Shown here: positions 6,217-6,764 of the stretch, in pieces | How positions within the stretch are numbered: the stretch's first letter is position 1 | Layout of the letters: every line of letters starts with the position of its first letter | From: Clostridia bacterium | Lineage (GTDB): Bacteria; Bacillota_A; Clostridia; TANB77; CAG-508 | NCBI GenBank assembly: GCA_022791475.1 | Contig: JAAVZD010000069.1 | Span: forward strand, 1 to 6,764 | Direction: 5' to 3' | DNA length: 6,764 bases | The notes under the pieces: generated by a model | Databases searched by the model: none | What the model saw: only the letters and a program-made list of their open reading frames with translations | Told to the model about the DNA's origin: nothing | Program-made: the position numbers and the translations under genes

Positions 6217-6251
6217 CAAATATATTTGGTGTTAATTTTTTGTGAAATTAA
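6217..6251 (+). repeat. AT-rich palindromes between fabF and accB
   Basis: A perfect 12-bp palindrome CAAATATATTTG (6217-6228) begins at the base after the fabF stop. A second inverted repeat, TTAATTT (6232-6238) with AAATTAA (6245-6251), lies just behind it. Neither has G-C pairs enough for a terminator, and the first lacks the TTTGA-N3-TCAAA spacing of a FabT box. They could be chance in AT-rich DNA or a protein-binding site. Confidence 0.3.
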
Positions 6252-6279
6252 TTACCATTACACAATGTATTACGATTTG

Positions 6280-6284
6280 GGAGG
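6280..6284 (+). promoter_or_regulatory. ribosome-binding site of accB
   Basis: GGAGG lies 8 nt before the ATG at 6293. The in-frame GTG at 6242 has no site in front of it, and the ATG at 6287 is only 2 nt from this one. The start MTIDEIVKLIEAV also matches the usual BCCP N-terminus. Confidence 0.8.
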
Positions 6285-6292
6285 AAATGGCA

Positions 6293-6736
6293 ATGACAAT
6301 TGATGAAATTGTAAAATTAATTGAGGCAGTGTCAAAAAATGGCTTAAGCAGCCTTACTTATGAGAACGACGGGCAGAAACTAATACTGAATAAAGCAGTA
6401 TATGATTATGGCCCCACATTGCCGCCAATACCGTCAGGGAATTTTACCGTTCCGGAAGAATCAAAGAAAACACAAAGCATGGCAACGGTAGATATTGGGT
6501 CTGACCGGGTTGTGGCGTCACCTTTGGTAGGGACTTTTTACTGTGCATCTTCTCCGGATGCAGAGCCATTTGTCCATGTAGGGGATACAGTTAAAAAAGG
6601 GCAGGTCTTGGGCATTATCGAAGCTATGAAACTGATGAACGAAATAGAGAGCGAATATGAAGGCGTAGTAGAAGCTATTCTGGTAGAAAATGAAGAAGTA
6701 GTGGAATTTGGACAGCCTTTGTTCCGCATCCGTTGA
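6293..6736 (+). CDS. accB: biotin carboxyl carrier protein of acetyl-CoA carboxylase
   Basis: AccB carries the biotin that shuttles a carboxyl group from biotin carboxylase (AccC) to the carboxyltransferase (AccA/AccD), which makes malonyl-CoA. The 147-residue protein has three parts: an N-terminal helical segment (MTIDEIVKLIEAV and following, about 1-35) that binds partner subunits; a Pro/Ser/Thr-rich linker (about 38-70) with PTLPPIPSG; and a C-terminal biotinyl domain (about 74-147) opening with VASPLVGTFY. Biotin goes on Lys113 in the canonical EAMKLMNE. SPDAEPFVHVG is the 'thumb' loop found in bacterial BCCPs and absent from many other biotin domains. This favours acetyl-CoA carboxylase over a decarboxylase or pyruvate carboxylase carrier. 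Its place after fabF agrees. accC, accD and accA are not in the window and probably follow. Confidence 0.95.
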   Translation: MTIDEIVKLIEAVSKNGLSSLTYENDGQKLILNKAVYDYGPTLPPIPSGNFTVPEESKKTQSMATVDIGSDRVVASPLVGTFYCASSPDAEPFVHVGDTVKKGQVLGIIEAMKLMNEIESEYEGVVEAILVENEEVVEFGQPLFRIR

Positions 6737-6756
6737 CTTGTGACACAATAAGGAAT

Positions 6757-6761
6757 GGAGG
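6757..6761 (+). promoter_or_regulatory. ribosome-binding site of the next operon gene
   Basis: GGAGG followed by AAA ends the window and has the same form as the sites before fabK, fabF and accB. A start codon is expected within a few bases after 6764. No terminator lies between the accB stop and this site, so the operon goes on. By the gene order known in streptococci and clostridia the next gene is probably fabZ (3-hydroxyacyl-ACP dehydratase). Confidence 0.65.
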
Positions 6762-6764
6762 AAA

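Noticed and set aside
6242..6292. Longer accB starting at the GTG at 6242
   Set aside because: There is no ribosome site in front of it, and the extra 17 residues include the translated ribosome site of the ATG at 6293, which matches the normal BCCP N-terminus.
6217..6292. Internal promoter before accB
   Set aside because: TTGTGA (6240-6245) is a fair -35, but nothing like TATAAT occurs at 16-18 nt spacing.

Overview
This looks like a chromosomal segment from a low-to-moderate GC Gram-positive bacterium of the class Clostridia, probably Lachnospiraceae-like. The grounds are strong GGAGG ribosome sites, a sigma-A promoter, tRNA genes without an encoded CCA end, and a fatty-acid gene order (fabH-acpP-fabK-fabD-fabG-fabF-accB) of the type known from streptococci and clostridia. 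The family assignment is inference from overall character, not from a database search.

Layout. Bases 1 to about 58 are the last bases of a 23S rRNA gene. A short spacer follows, with no room for a 5S rRNA. Bases 128-767 hold seven tightly packed tRNA genes in the order Asp(GTC), Val(TAC), Thr(TGT), Tyr(GTA), fMet(CAT), Phe(GAA), Lys(TTT). A strong hairpin terminator (773-810) ends this stable-RNA unit. A sigma-A promoter (833-861) with a FabT-like palindromic operator just downstream (872-895) then starts the fatty-acid operon. All seven genes, fabH to accB, are on the + strand. The window ends on the ribosome-binding site of the next gene, which by synteny is probably fabZ.

How the genes work together. 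AccB carries the biotin of acetyl-CoA carboxylase, which makes malonyl-CoA. FabD moves malonyl to ACP (acpP). FabH condenses a primer acyl-CoA with malonyl-ACP. FabG reduces the 3-keto group. A dehydratase, presumably encoded downstream, makes the enoyl-ACP. FabK, an FMN enoyl reductase used in place of FabI, completes the cycle. FabF carries out the later condensations. The catalytic residues expected for each of these families can be seen.

The window is a housekeeping region; I see no mobile element, CRISPR array or new defence-type system. The points most worth a second look are regulatory: the triple half-site FabT-like operator with no fabT gene beside it; acpP set between a candidate internal promoter and a stable stem-loop that overlaps its stop codon; the missing 5S rRNA after the 23S end; and a Cys in FabH at the position of the E. 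coli substrate-gate Phe87.
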